Shown: piece after piece, positions 12,001 to 23,221 of the stretch
Layout of the letters: the number at the start of each line of letters is the position of its first letter
Numbering within the stretch: position 1 is the first letter of the stretch
Origin: Rutidosis leptorrhynchoides
Taxonomy: Eukaryota; Streptophyta; Magnoliopsida; Asterales; Asteraceae
Assembly: GCF_046630445.1 (NCBI RefSeq)
Contig: NC_092340.1
Span: 23,014,001-23,078,000, forward strand
Direction of reading: 5' to 3'
DNA length: 64,000 nt
Made by a program: the position numbers and the translations under genes
The notes under the pieces: generated by a model
The model's input: the letters and a program-made list of their open reading frames with translations, nothing else
The model's database searches: none
Told to the model about the DNA's origin: nothing

Positions 12001-13810
12001 GATTCAGAGAAATAAAGTTATAGCGTATGCTTCACGACAGTTGAAGAATCATGAACGAAACTACCCTACTCAAGATTTAGAGTTAACTGCAGTTGTGTTT
12101 CCTTTGAAGCTTTAGAGACATTATTTGTATGGTACACATTGTGAAATCTATACAGATCATAAGAGTCTTCAATATATCTTTTCACAGAAAGAATTAAATA
12201 TGCGTCAACGTCGATGTTTAGAATTGATTAAAGACTACGATTGTGAGATTAAGTACCATCCGGGTAAAGCAAATGTGGTCGCAGATGCTCTGAGTCGCAA
12301 GAAAACAGTTGAAAATGTCAGATTTATGAGAATTGAGATAGTTTCGGACTTGATTGATCGATTGAAAACCGTTCAGTTAGTAGCATTGAATGACGAAAAC
12401 CTAAAGACTGAACAAATGACTAAAATAAAATTTGACCTATGCAATGATTTTAGAGGATTAAAGACCTATAAAGATCGAATTTGGGTGCCTATGCTTGGAG
12501 AATTGAGGGATTTAATCCTTACTGAAGCGCATAAATTGAGATTATCAGTGCATCCTGGTAGTACTAAGATGTATAGAGACTTGAAAACATTGTATTGGTG
12601 GCCGACAATGAAGACAGATGTTGCAAATTTTGTCGAAAAATGTCATATTTGTGCTCAAGTTAAGGCAGAACATCAGAAACCGTATGGATCTCTAAGTCAG
12701 TTAGAAATTCCTCAATGGAAATGGGATCATATAACGATGGATTTTGTAACCAAGTTACCCCGAACCCAGAAAGGACATGACATGATCTGGGTGATTGTGG
12801 ATCGTTTAACAAAGAGTGCTCACTTTTTAACTACTCGTGAAACAGCTTTGTTAAGTGATTTGGCAGAATTGTACTTGAAAGAGATCGTTAGTCGACATGG
12901 TATACCGTTGTCAATAGTTTCTGATAGAGATACTAGGTTTGTATCGAACTTCTGAAACAGTTTACAACAGAATCTGGGTACGTGTGTGAATCTGAGTACA
13001 GCATATCATCCACAAATAGACGGTCAGAGTGAACGAACGATTCAAACGTTAGAAGACATGTTGAGAGCGTGTGTCCTAGAATATGATGGTTCTTGGGATT
13101 CGTATCTTCCACTGATAGAGTTTGCTTACAATAATTCATATCATTCGAGTATTGGAATGCCGCCATATGAAATGTTGTATGGTCGTAAGTGTAGAACTCC
13201 GACATGTTAGTTAGAAGCAGGTGAGAAACAATTTGCAGCTCCCGAAATTATTCAGTTAACTGCAGAAAAAGTCGAAATTACATGTGAGAAGTTAAAAGCA
13301 GCTAGAGATCGACAAAAGATGTATGCTGATCCGCGTAGGCGTCCGGTAAATTTTAATGTAGGTGATCGTGTATACTTGAAGGTATCACCGTGGAAAGGGG
13401 TGATCAGATTTGGTAAACGTGGTAAACTAGCATCGAGGTTTATTGGGCCATTTCCGATCAAAGAAATTTTGAATGATCAGACTGTTGTTTTAGATCTTCC
13501 ATCAGAGTTAGCAGGAATACACAACACGTTCAACGTGTGCTATCTGAGAAAGTGCAAAGTAGACGATGAAAGTCAGATTCTTCCATTGAAGGATTTGAAA
13601 GTTGATTTAACTAAGAAGTTAGTAGAAGAGCAGGTTAGAATAGTGGACAAGAAAGTCACAAAGCTAAGAAAGAAACAGATTCCTATGGTGTTAGTGGAAT
13701 GGCGGCACAGTTTAGGTTCTAACTTGACGTGGCAAATCGAGGAGTTAATGAGGGCGCGCTATCCCCATTTGTTTGACCTTGACCAGATTCCGAGGACAGA
13801 ATCTTCTTAA
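9083..13810 (+). pseudogene. Tek-A gag-pol, one frame with eight nonsense codons
   Basis: The start ATG at 9083 is the first Met of a gag-like reading frame. In order: gag, two CCHC knuckles (CLKCGVLGHESTTC near 10202; CWSCHQEGHRSANC near 10264), aspartic protease (DSGA near 10519), RT with FIDD near 11522, RNase H (YCDAS near 11962), integrase HHCC and core (MDFVTKL near 12737, SDRDTRF near 12921), and a C-terminal chromodomain-like segment (about 13640-13790). All parts are in one frame. Stops lie at 9629, 9734, 9830, 10148, 11129, 12113, 12953 and 13208. At 9629, 12113, 12953 and 13208 the usual residue is Trp, and at 11129 it is Gln, so every stop can be a G-to-A or C-to-T change. No frameshift is seen. 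Confidence 0.9.
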
Positions 13811-13821
13811 GGGGGTAGATT

Positions 13822-15728
13822 TGTAACATCCTCAATCAGGCCTAGATGTAAGATTACTAGATTGCCCTTAAGTTTGTATTGTGTTACTATGTGCTTTTAT
13901 TTTTATTTAATATTTATTATTAAATAATGATGTGGTTAGGACCATTTTGTGACAAGGGTCACAGAACAGGTTTGTTTACTTAATTTGGACTCCTTTGGGT
14001 TGCCAAATGACGTACGAAAGATATCAGATAACTGATAAATACCCGTGTATCACACAGTGTGGGAATTAAACCCACTTTAGATGACTTAGGCAGTCTCTCT
14101 CTTGCATTTTCCATATCCTTCCCAAAACACTCTCGTACCTTCCCTTCCACCTACAATCAAACCCTAATCCTTAAACATTGATCTTGAGCTCAAATTGGTG
14201 TTAGAATTGTGGTTGTTATCATTTACTGAGTCTATCAAGGTAAGTAACATGTGTTTTTGTGTTCAATTCGTTGTTAAATTCATAGTTTTGTGTGAGTTTT
14301 GTAAAAAGCTTGAATTTGTGTCAAAACAAGTGATTTAAGTGTTGTTATGGTCAAATTGTTGTGGGTTTTGAGTCTATAACAAGTAGTGAACAAGTTGTGG
14401 TCGATTTTGGTGTTTTAAACGAGCTCTAGATCGAGATTTGAGGATTTCATCGTGAAGTCCGTAGCCTTTGTTCAGTTTCTGATGAAGATGAACACACTCG
14501 GCCGACTGTCAGTCGACAGTCGACCGACTGAGGGTTGAACCGGCCGATTGACGAAGACAACCGACCGACTGTTGAGTGAACCGACCGACTGAGATTTACC
14601 TTAGGCCGATTGATGTAATACCGAATGAATCGACCGACTGGGAAGGTCAGTCGACCGGTTGTGTCGACAGTCGACCGACTGTAAGAGTCAGTCGACCGAC
14701 TGAGTGTCCAGGGCATAATATTTTACCTAAGTGTTGATTTTTAGCCGTTATGCTGCCCGTTTATATTTTGATGTTCAGGATGTAAATTTTGAAAGTGCGT
14801 AAGTGTTAAGCAAAAATTTTTATCGGATACTTTTTCTGACAAAAATTTCTGTATTGTGTTATTTGATGTTAATGGATAAAAACTAACTTGTGTATATGTC
14901 TTTCTCAGGAGAAAAGGAGAAAGAGAAGGTTCAGTGATTAGATAGCTGAATACCTTCTCGTTTGCTGGTAATCGGTGAGTGGGACTAACTGGAGAATATA
15001 GTATATAGAAGCATGTTATATTATGATTGCCATGCTTGTTAGATATACTTATTGTGGTGGTTAGTTAGTACTTGTGATGACTGCATGTTAGTTGATGCTT
15101 GTCTGCTGGAGCCCAGTGCGTCCCTATTGTGTGGTAGCCTCGGTAGGAGAGATCAACCTACGGGTTGGGTTCCTCTGTGGTAGCCTAGACAGCCGTGGTG
15201 TATATATATGTGAATGACGCGTCCGTCGCGTGTGGATTATGTATATACATACGGTGGTGGAGGAACTTTTGGTAAGCCCTAGTCCGATCAGCTGGTGGTT
15301 AATGGTTTGGCCGAGCCACCAGAGTCTCTATAGACGGCACTTGGGTGATGTTTGTGTGTTAGACTGTGTGACATGATTAGTATAACACTTGTGTATGCTA
15401 TGGCCTGTAGTTAGTCGTACTCACTTAGCTTCGTGCTAATTCCCCTCCATCTCCTCCCTGCAGGTTGATAGCTTTTGTAGATAGTGCTTTTGGGAGAAGA
15501 CGGGCATGGTGCTGTTATGTTTGACAATGAAGAAACTCTTATGTGTCTTTTCTGTTAAAAACTGATTTTGTTATAATGTCACGTGACACCAGTTGTATTA
15601 GTTTAATATTAACTGTCAAGTGATTTGAATATGTAATTAAATATGTTTATGTTATTGCAAAAGTTTATTTAATATTAATGCTTCCGTCGTGTATTTTAAA
15701 AAAAAAAAAAAATTCCAGTGGTGTCACA
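13822..15728 (+). repeat. Tek-A 3' LTR
   Basis: This is the second copy of the 6987-8889 LTR, starting directly after the polypurine tract. It carries the same palindrome array (about 14497-14702), intron-like signals (14240, 14908) and hairpin (15200-15248). Its A run near the end is longer. The LTR pair differs mainly by single-base changes. Confidence 0.95.
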
Positions 15729-15733
15729 AAATA

Positions 15734-16717
15734 GCTCCCCCTTGAACCAATAGTAGACATAAAAAGTAACAAACATGATAAGCATAGCAAGTGCATTACA
15801 AGCGTTAATCCTAGGACAAGTGTTGTTTCTACCAGCCCTTATAATTGTTCTTAACCAACATTAAGTTCTTTTAAGGATAAATTCCATTGGTGCTAAACGC
15901 ATCCGAGATTGTTGAGCTTTCATTGACGGACGAGAGAATGATCACTTGATGAGCCTCCCAATAAGTAATAGGAATTGTTGACACGGGTTGAGGGACATGA
16001 GAAGCGTTGATGGCATTAACGAATTGGAAAAGCCGATTAAGATGATTTGAATACGGAAGTGGACGAGTTCCTAGTTCTCGAAGGTAACCCATTCTTTGAG
16101 TAGTGAGATAAACTAGATTTATGGGTTCTTGAGTAAGAAGTGACCACATGACAACAACTTCGATTCCGGAGATGTAAGTGGCGGTAGGTTCCCGACAATA
16201 GACATTGTTCCGAATGACATTAAGAATAAGTTGAAGATCATGGAGGATGTCGTCATCTTGAATGCGAGCCGTTGATTGAGGTTTCGTTGTACTCCCGGAG
16301 TGGTGACGAGATCTAAGATGGGTTGCAACGAAAACGTAGGATTGAGTGATCTTAGATCGGTTGAAGGAGTATAGAAGGAACGCCCATTCGAAGGAATTGC
16401 CATAACGGTTCCGAATTGTTCAAGGGACCAAGTGTAAGTGTATTAAAAAGTTGAAATGCCACTTGATCGGGGTTGGAAACATCAAGATTAGCATAGAATT
16501 CCCTAATGAGAGTTGGATAAATGGTTTCATCAAGCTCAAGAAATGAGAAACAATTGTTATGGGTAAAAAGTTGAGTTAGCTCGGGAAACTCGGTATGATG
16601 AACAACACGCTCCTCATGAAGTGTTCTAGTCTCCATGTGTTGCCTATTGTTCGTGATACATTGATTTCTCATATTGGTCATTTCCCAGAAAAACCGCAAA
16701 TTTAGCAAACTAATCAA
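15734..16717 (-). pseudogene. Sire-1 env-like third ORF, fragmented
   Basis: Three overlapping minus-strand frame pieces (16352-16717, 16119-16403, 15871-16149) read as one protein with two frameshifts. The first contains a stretch ending YPTLIREFYANL, which resembles the plant retrotransposon ORF1/Transposase_32-type region. It sits after RNase H, where Sireviruses carry an extra env-like ORF. I see no convincing signal peptide or membrane anchor in the surviving pieces, so an envelope role is not supported by this copy. Its product is unknown, and it is clearly broken. Confidence 0.5.
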
Positions 16718-17325
16718 GTTGTTAAGTTTGAAAATCTATATGCTAAACATCTGTAGATTAGTCCTTGTCTAGATTCATTTTGAAAACTATGAATTTGAAA
16801 TTAAATTGTACTATTTTTCTTTTGAAAATTTAGACAAGTTTCATCTTGAGTTTTTCTCTATGTTTGTCAAAAGTAGATACTAGTCATGAGATTGACAAGT
16901 ATCATAATGATTTGTTCAAACATATGTGTGTGTACATGAGTGAGTTTAAAAATTCAAAGTATATATGAGTTAAAAAAAACTTTTTACAACAATTTTACTC
17001 ATATATTTAAGTAATTCATGCAAGAAATAAGTGTTCCTATGATTTTGAAAAGAATATAATCACTTTAGTAAAATTTGAAGTAAGTTTTAGGTGTTTACCT
17101 TGAATAGATTTGAAAGAGTATGGACCACTTTTTAAAGAATACTTGAAGGTAGGACAAAAGTAAAACTAGAAATTCAGTGGTTAGGGTTTAAGGAAGAGAT
17201 GTGGTTTGTGGAAAAGTTGTTTGGATATTAAAGGAGTTGCATAAAAGACAAAGAAATTCGTCAGACATCAGGCGGCTCTCATCACGGTCGACCGTGGTTC
17301 GACCGTGCGTGATCGGGAAGAAATT
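16718..17325. other. Sire-1 noncoding spacer between RNase H and the env-like ORF
   Basis: AT-rich sequence with no supported coding frame. It contains one copy of the ACGGTCGACCGT palindrome (17284-17295) with a half-site next to it, the same motif found in the Sire-1 LTRs. Confidence 0.6.
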
Positions 17326-17936
17326 TTACGGAGTATGTTCCATCATTCCCAACCCATTCCTAAGTAAGTTAAAGGTTTCCTTTTTAAGGGGCTTAGTGAA
17401 TATGTCAGCTATGTTTTCAGCAGATTCTACCTTATCTATCACAATATTACCGTTTTGGACGTGGTCACGAAGGAAATGGTGCCTAATGTCTATGTGTTTA
17501 GTCCTAGAGTGTAATATTTGATTTTTCGATAGGTCTATAGCACTTTTATTATCACAACATATGGGTATTTCAGATGAGATGATACCGTAATCGAGGAAGG
17601 TTTGCTTCATCCATGGCACTTGTGCGCACGCTCTTCCCATCGCTACATATTCGGCTTCGGTGGTAGACAATGAGACGGATGTTTGCTTCTTTGAGAACCA
17701 TGACGTTAAGCAAAGCCCCACGAACGCGCATACTCCACTTGTGCTTTTTCTATCAATCATTGATCCACCATGATCGAAATCCGCAAAGCACATAATATCA
17801 ATCCCGGTAAACTTTGGATACCATAACCCAAGATGCATTGTTCCTTTTAAGTATCTAAAGATCCTTTTAACGGCCTCTACGTGCGACGTCTTTGGATTCT
17901 CTTGAAATCTTGCACATAAGCACATGCTAAACATGA
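17326..17936 (-). pseudogene. Sire-1 RNase H
   Basis: Copia RNase H. Recognisable parts are AVKRIFRYLKGT, the catalytic-region stretch CFADFDHGG, STTEAEYVA, and the C-terminal RTKHIDIRHHFLRD followed by ENIADIFTKPL, the usual end of copia pol. It should be fused to the RT but is in another frame, so a single-base indel lies near 17935-17955. RNase H degrades the RNA strand during reverse transcription. Confidence 0.9.
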
Positions 17937-19043
17937 TGCCGGGTCGCTTGTCGTTAAATAAAGAAGGGATCCAATCATTCCCCTATATTTAGTACTATCA
18001 AATGGTTCTCCTTCTCCTTCTAAAGTAAGTTTCACATTTGTTGCCATCGGAGTCGCCATTGGTTTCGAGTTCTCCATTCCAAATTTCTTGAGCATTTCAT
18101 GAACGTATTTTTGTTGATTGATGAATGTTCCATCTTCTAGTTGCTTGATTTGTAGTCCAAGAAAGAACTTGAGTTCACCCATCATGCTCATTTCAAACTC
18201 ATCATGCATTAACTTAGAAAACTCATTGCTAAGACTCTCGTTAGCAGATCCAAATACAATATCATCAACATATATTTGAATTATGACTAGATCCTTTTCA
18301 TGCCTTTTGATAAAGAGTGTATTATCAATTTTTCCCATTTCAAACCCATTATTTATTAAGAATGTTCTAAGTCTTTCATACCATGCTCTAGGGGCGTGTT
18401 TAAGTCCATAGAGAGCCTTTTTAAGTTTATAAACATGATAAGGTTTTTCGAAATCTTCAAACTCCGGAGGTTGTGATACATAAACTTCTTCATTTATTAC
18501 GCCATTTAAAAAGGCACTTTTGACATCCATTTGATAGTGTTTGAAATTATGAGCACATGCATATGCAAGAAGTATTCTTATTGACTCTAGCCTAGCGACG
18601 GGAGCAAATGTTTCATCATAATCAATTCCTTCTTGTTGGCTATATCCTTGTGCAACTAGTCTAGCTTTGTTTCTAACTACTTTGTCATCCTCATATAGTT
18701 TATTTCTATAGACCCATTTTGTACCTATGATGTTGTTTTCACTCGGTAAAGGAACCAAATCCCATACATTGCTTCTTTGGAATTGATTTAATTCCTCTTG
18801 CATAGCTTCTATCCAACTTTCATCTAATAGGGCTTCCTTAATATTTTTGGGTTCTATTTGTGAAATAAAAGTATAGTTGGCAATTAGGTTAAATACTTGT
18901 GACCTAGTGGTTCTAGTGTTGATGTCTCCTATGACTTGGTCTATAGGATGATCTTTTACATGTTTAATATCTATTGAGGACGCTAAGTTATCCTTATTTA
19001 GTTTCAAGTGAGATCCGTCCTCATTTGTGTCATTGAACTCGAC
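17937..19043 (-). pseudogene. Sire-1 reverse transcriptase
   Basis: Copia-type RT. It starts after a linker with the conserved [12 protein letters not shown] and GTKWVYRNK blocks, then [39 protein letters not shown], the catalytic YVDDIVFGS near 18255, and KFFLGLQI. It shares its frame with the protease segment but is separated from it by a TAA at 19044-19046, which fits a CAA-to-TAA change. The 3' end leaves the frame near 17940. The catalytic motif is intact, but the chain is not continuous. Confidence 0.9.
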
Positions 19044-19760
19044 TTAAGTTGGCATCATTTCTATAGCATCTTGTTCGATCACCTCATCATCCTCTAAAGG
19101 TTTAGTCTTAGGTGGTGGAGGGGTTTCATCAAAGGTGACATCTAGGGATTCTTCTATGACATTTGTATATTTATTTATAACCCTATATGCCTTACTTTCT
19201 AACGAATATCCTAAGAATACTCCTTCATAAGCTTTAGGCTCAAACTTTGTAAGATATTCCTTTTTGTTTAGGATAAAGCATTTGTTATGAATTAGTTTCA
19301 TGTTATCATGCTCTAATCTCCTATGCCATAATGTAGTAGTGTCATGTATAGATGTGAGACAAATATCTACATGCTTAAAGTCGTCCAATTTGCATGTATA
19401 AAGGTCTTTCTTCCTAATTTCATTTATGACACTTTTACCATCTTTTATTATGTGTGATGAATTTTTAGTAAATGTCATGTTATATCCTTTGTCACATATT
19501 CTTCCTACACTTAGCAAGTTAAAACTTAAGTTTTTAATGTGCAACACATTATCAAGTGTAATCTTTTGATTAGTAATGGTACCTTTACCGACGATTTTTC
19601 CTTTCACATCGCCACCAAAGATTACATCACCTCCATTATGCTCCGAATACTTTATGAAGAATTCTTTGTTACCCATCATGTGTGTTGTACATCCGCTATC
19701 AATTATCCATTCCTCATTTTGTACAACACCATTGAGACAAACCTATATTTGATTAATCAA
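19044..19760 (-). pseudogene. Sire-1 protease and GAG-pre-integrase with integrase core deleted
   Basis: The protease active site (WIIDSGCTTHMMG) lies near 19690-19725, followed by the LSFNLLSVGRICD block and a GAG-pre-integrase start (LWHRRLEHDNM) near 19300-19325. Within about ten residues the frame jumps to the post-integrase block containing GVFLGYS. The HHCC finger and the DDE core, which should occupy several hundred residues here, are missing. The deletion point lies near 19280-19300. A lost base near 19785 also puts gag and this segment in different frames. Confidence 0.85.
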
Positions 19761-21436
19761 TAACTTTGGTACCAATGTTTGTTGGGTCCGGGATGATTAG
19801 CATTAAAGATTCCTACTCTAACCCATTTTTTAACAATTTTAATTTTGGTGTTCCTTTTAGTTTTGACTCTATTCTTAGAGTTTTGATTAATCATTTTTCT
19901 TGAAGAACTTTTTGTAAATGATTTGATTTCTCTTTCTCTTGTCTTAACTTGATTGGTTGTGAAGGCCTTTGGTTTTGGTGTTTTTACTACTTGAGGTCTA
20001 ACAAACACTATGGGCTTATGTTTGGATGACTTTGTTTCAAGAGTATTTTCCTTGTATCCTAGCCCTTGTTTGTCATTTGTTGATTTTTGAACACTTAAGA
20101 TATTTTCTAACACTTTACTACTTCCGTCATATTTTGAAAACTTAATTTTATTTTCAAGTAGTTTGTTAGTTTTGTTCAAGGCATAGTTTTCATGTTTTAA
20201 GCCATCACATGTAAGACATTCTTGTGAGTTAGATATTCTTTCTTTAAGTTGTAATATTTCTAACCTAAGCAAGTTATTTTCTTCCTTTAGACTTGTGTTT
20301 TTGTCACTTACTTTACTACTCAAGGTACACAATTTAGCAAAGTTGTCAATACTAAATTCAAAGGAATTTCGAAGTACCTCATTATCGGTTTGTCCGACTT
20401 GTGATCCTTTGTTGTCATCACTTGGTGTGTCAATGGCCATGAGCCATGTTTCCTTTCCTTCTTCTTGAGTGTCATTTTCTTCATCATCCCACGCACCTCC
20501 AAGAAAAACTTTTTCATTTTTTCTTTTGGGACATTCACTTATTAAGTGATTTGGATCACCACACCCAAAACATTTTCGTACAAACTTTTTCTTGGGATCG
20601 AATGGCGTCTTTCTTTGTTCCATCGGAGGGCGAATTTGGTTTCCCGGTCTTCGATAGAATTTCTTGAATGAGCGAACAATAAATGTGAGTTGCTCATCAT
20701 CATTGAGAATATCATCATCGTCATCATCAATGTCATATTCATCATGAATCTTAGCCTTTAGAGCGATTGACTTGTTCTTTTCTCTCTTGGCCTTTTCTAA
20801 CTCATCATCTTTATCTAGGATGATCTCATGTACTTTGAGATTTCCAATGAGTTCATCTAGAGTTAGCTTTTCCGTATTCTTTGATTCGTAAATTGCTGTC
20901 ACCTTTGGTCTCCATCTTGATGGTAGAGCCCTTAAGAACTTACGAACATATTGCTTATCTGTGTAAGTTGTACCTAGAGCTTTCAAACTTGAACAAATAT
21001 TGTTAAATCTAGTGTAGGCACTATCTATTTTTTCATAATCTTCAATAGCAAATTGTTCATATTTAGTTATAAGCAATTCCACTTTATTTTCTATGACTTG
21101 TAGGTTTCCAAGATAAGTAACCATGATACTATCCCAAATTTCCTTAACACTACGCATCATAAACACCCTCTCATATTCTTTCCTAGGCAATGTATTAAAA
21201 ATGGTCATTTTAGCCTCATAGCTTTTGCCTACTTCTATTTTATGTTCCTTAGTCCATTCTTCTTCGGGTATATATATTTTAGTTTTCTTATCATCACTAA
21301 GCTTAAATGGAGCATGATCACCTTTAGTAATAATGTTCCAATAGTCTATATCTTTGGAACGGACATACGTTTCAAATTGATGCTTCCAATAGCAAAATCC
21401 TTCACTTTCAAGAAGTGGAGGTCTTTCATGGAACAT
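19757..21436 (-). CDS. Sire-1 gag (559 codons, intact frame)
   Basis: Gag of a Sirevirus-type copia, with ATG at 21436. An N-terminal UBN2-like region begins PPLLESEGFCYWKHQFETYV, an acidic run lies near residues 235-245, one CCHC knuckle reads CFGCGDPNHLISEC near residue 290, and a long coiled-coil-rich tail follows. The open frame is long and may be translatable, but it ends early near 19757 because of the frameshift that separates it from the protease. Gag forms the virus-like particle and packages RNA. It could in principle be supplied in trans to other elements. Confidence 0.85.
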   Translation of the reverse strand: MFHERPPLLESEGFCYWKHQFETYVRSKDIDYWNIITKGDHAPFKLSDDKKTKIYIPEEEWTKEHKIEVGKSYEAKMTIFNTLPRKEYERVFMMRSVKEIWDSIMVTYLGNLQVIENKVELLITKYEQFAIEDYEKIDSAYTRFNNICSSLKALGTTYTDKQYVRKFLRALPSRWRPKVTAIYESKNTEKLTLDELIGNLKVHEIILDKDDELEKAKREKNKSIALKAKIHDEYDIDDDDDDILNDDEQLTFIVRSFKKFYRRPGNQIRPPMEQRKTPFDPKKKFVRKCFGCGDPNHLISECPKRKNEKVFLGGAWDDEENDTQEEGKETWLMAIDTPSDDNKGSQVGQTDNEVLRNSFEFSIDNFAKLCTLSSKVSDKNTSLKEENNLLRLEILQLKERISNSQECLTCDGLKHENYALNKTNKLLENKIKFSKYDGSSKVLENILSVQKSTNDKQGLGYKENTLETKSSKHKPIVFVRPQVVKTPKPKAFTTNQVKTREREIKSFTKSSSRKMINQNSKNRVKTKRNTKIKIVKKWVRVGIFNANHPGPNKHWYQSY

Positions 21437-21566
21437 CCTTCACTATAGTTCAAGTTCTCAAATTTTTGTTCCATGATCTTTAAACTCTAAGATTTGCAAA
21501 AATTAGTTTTAATTTTGAATTAGTAATTTTTGACAAAACGTTTAGTGCAACCGCTCTGATACCAAT

Positions 21567-23216
21567 TGTAAGTAACTAGAGGGGGGGTGAATAGTTACTT
21601 AGTCGATTTTTAAAAATTTTCTTTGGCGATTTGTTGAACTTGAACTTGATATAGTGTGATTTGAAATTTTTGTTCTCTAACAATGCTATCAATAAATATA
21701 TGTGTTAAATAGTAAATAAAAGATAAGGGAAGAGAGAACAAACACAACGATTTATAGTGGTTCAGGAAGTTGTTAACTAATCTTCCTTAATCCACTCCTC
21801 AATTCTACGAATTGAGATTTTTCTTCACTATGATACTCCAAACTCGGTGGAGTGTCCGGATACAACACTAGTACTTCGATAAGCCGCACCTTGTGAACTC
21901 TTACGTCCCTTTGAAGACTTCACAAACACCTATAGCTCTTACCACAAGATCCTAATGAACTTATCCTAGTGAAAACATAACTATCCTCTAGATCCCTTTA
22001 AGAAGATAGTTTACAAGTAAACTTACAACTTTAAGCTTACAAGTACTCTTGCTAGAATCACTCTAAAAGATTACAAATTAAGTATAAGAATGATATCAGT
22101 AAGTATGAGAAAATATGAGTGCAAGAGGTGAGTCTTCAAATGCTTCAAGGCTTGGCTTTTATAGGATAGAGAAATCTGCCTGGAAGTCATACGGCTCGTT
22201 GTACGGTCGACCGTGTACCTCTGACATCTGATTCTTATGGCCGTTTTTGTCCTTTAAAAATTGTCATTTTCCCTTGTTGAATAGCTGCAACTAAAGGCCA
22301 ATTACTTCTGAAATTATCCTCATTACCTATTATGTTTTGGACATAAGCTTGGAAGTTGACATGTCCATTAACGAAGAAAGTCTTTAATCTTTGACCATTT
22401 GTCATTGATTACCAAAAGAGGTAATTGCAGATTTTTGTCTCTTGACAAACCATTATCTTTCAAAATCTTCATCAACCTTTCTTAATCACTTGTCATTTAG
22501 TTTATGGGAGTTTCTTGCCTTTTAGAACATTGTTACAACTTAAATGAACTAGTTTGAGTCTAGTTTGAACATAATGATTCTTGTTACATCTTGACTAGAC
22601 TTGACCTAATTACATTTTCATACAAATAATGATACATAAAATCAATGGGAGAGCAACTCTTTAATTGAGACTTTAATGACCATTATTAGTATGTTTAAAT
22701 GACACTATGATAAAGAGATATGACACTTGAGTGTTTTAGCCTAAATCAAGCTTAAAGTGTCATTAAGATGTCATTAGGTGTGATTAGTAAAAATTAACAT
22801 CTTTTGGTTCAAAACTCTTTTGAGATAAAAAAGGGCAACTATTATAAGTATGTTAATAAAGGTTTTGTAAATTATAGATGACGGGAACTAGTCAAACTTT
22901 ATTTGGTCTAGATTGGTAACAGAGAAAACTGCGGTCGGGCTGCGGTCGTCCGTGAGGTCAGCCGTGGGTTTGCAGTTTTAGAAGAGCTTGAACTCGTTGA
23001 TGCAGGACACACACAGTTGATGTCACGGTCGACCGTGGTGCAGCCGTGTAGCATTTTTCCCAAGATGATTTCTTAAGTATTGGTCTTTTGCTAGAGATAG
23101 TTTAGGCTAATGAACTCATGTCGTCCTACATATGATTTAACTACTTAGTTCTTGTGTGTCATCATCAAAACAAAGTGATTCATTTTTGAATATTATGCTT
23201 TGAATCTTAACCAACA
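21567..23216 (-). repeat. Sire-1 5' LTR
   Basis: The pair of 5116-6783. The primer-binding site follows it on the minus strand after two bases. Its outer end meets the AAACG duplication and the interrupted Cop-1 gag. It contains ACGGTCGACCGT at 22203-22214 and 23025-23036. The half-unit present in the 3' LTR next to the first of these is absent here. Confidence 0.9.
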
Positions 23217-23221
23217 AAACG

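Larger units (their letters stand above)
6987..15728 (+). mobile_element. Tek-A: Tekay/Del-like gypsy element nested in Sire-1
   Basis: Complete plus-strand element. LTRs are 6987-8889 (1903 bp) and 13822-15728 (1907 bp), both TGTAACATCC...TGTCACA, flanked by the 5-bp duplication AAATA (6982-6986 and 15729-15733). The primer-binding site is TGGCATCAGAGC at 8893-8904, a variant of the initiator-Met type. A polypurine tract lies at about 13809-13820. One uninterrupted gag-pol frame is broken only by nonsense codons. The LTRs differ by scattered substitutions and a few small indels, so it is older than Tek-B. Confidence 0.95.
5116..23216 (-). mobile_element. Sire-1: Sirevirus-type Ty1/copia element inserted in Cop-1 gag
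   Basis: Minus-strand element with 5' LTR 21567-23216 (1650 bp) and 3' LTR 5116-6783 (1668 bp), both TG...CA, flanked by AAACG. The primer-binding site TGGTATCAGAGC lies at 21553-21564, two bases from the LTR. A polypurine tract adjoins the 3' LTR (plus strand TTCTCCCCCTTTTT at about 6784-6797), and further C-rich copies at about 6871, 6936 and 15733 match the multiple polypurine tracts described for Sireviruses. Order on the minus strand: gag, protease, RT, RNase H, env-like ORF. It is interrupted by Tek-A and defective: the integrase core is missing, and there are frameshifts. Confidence 0.9.
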
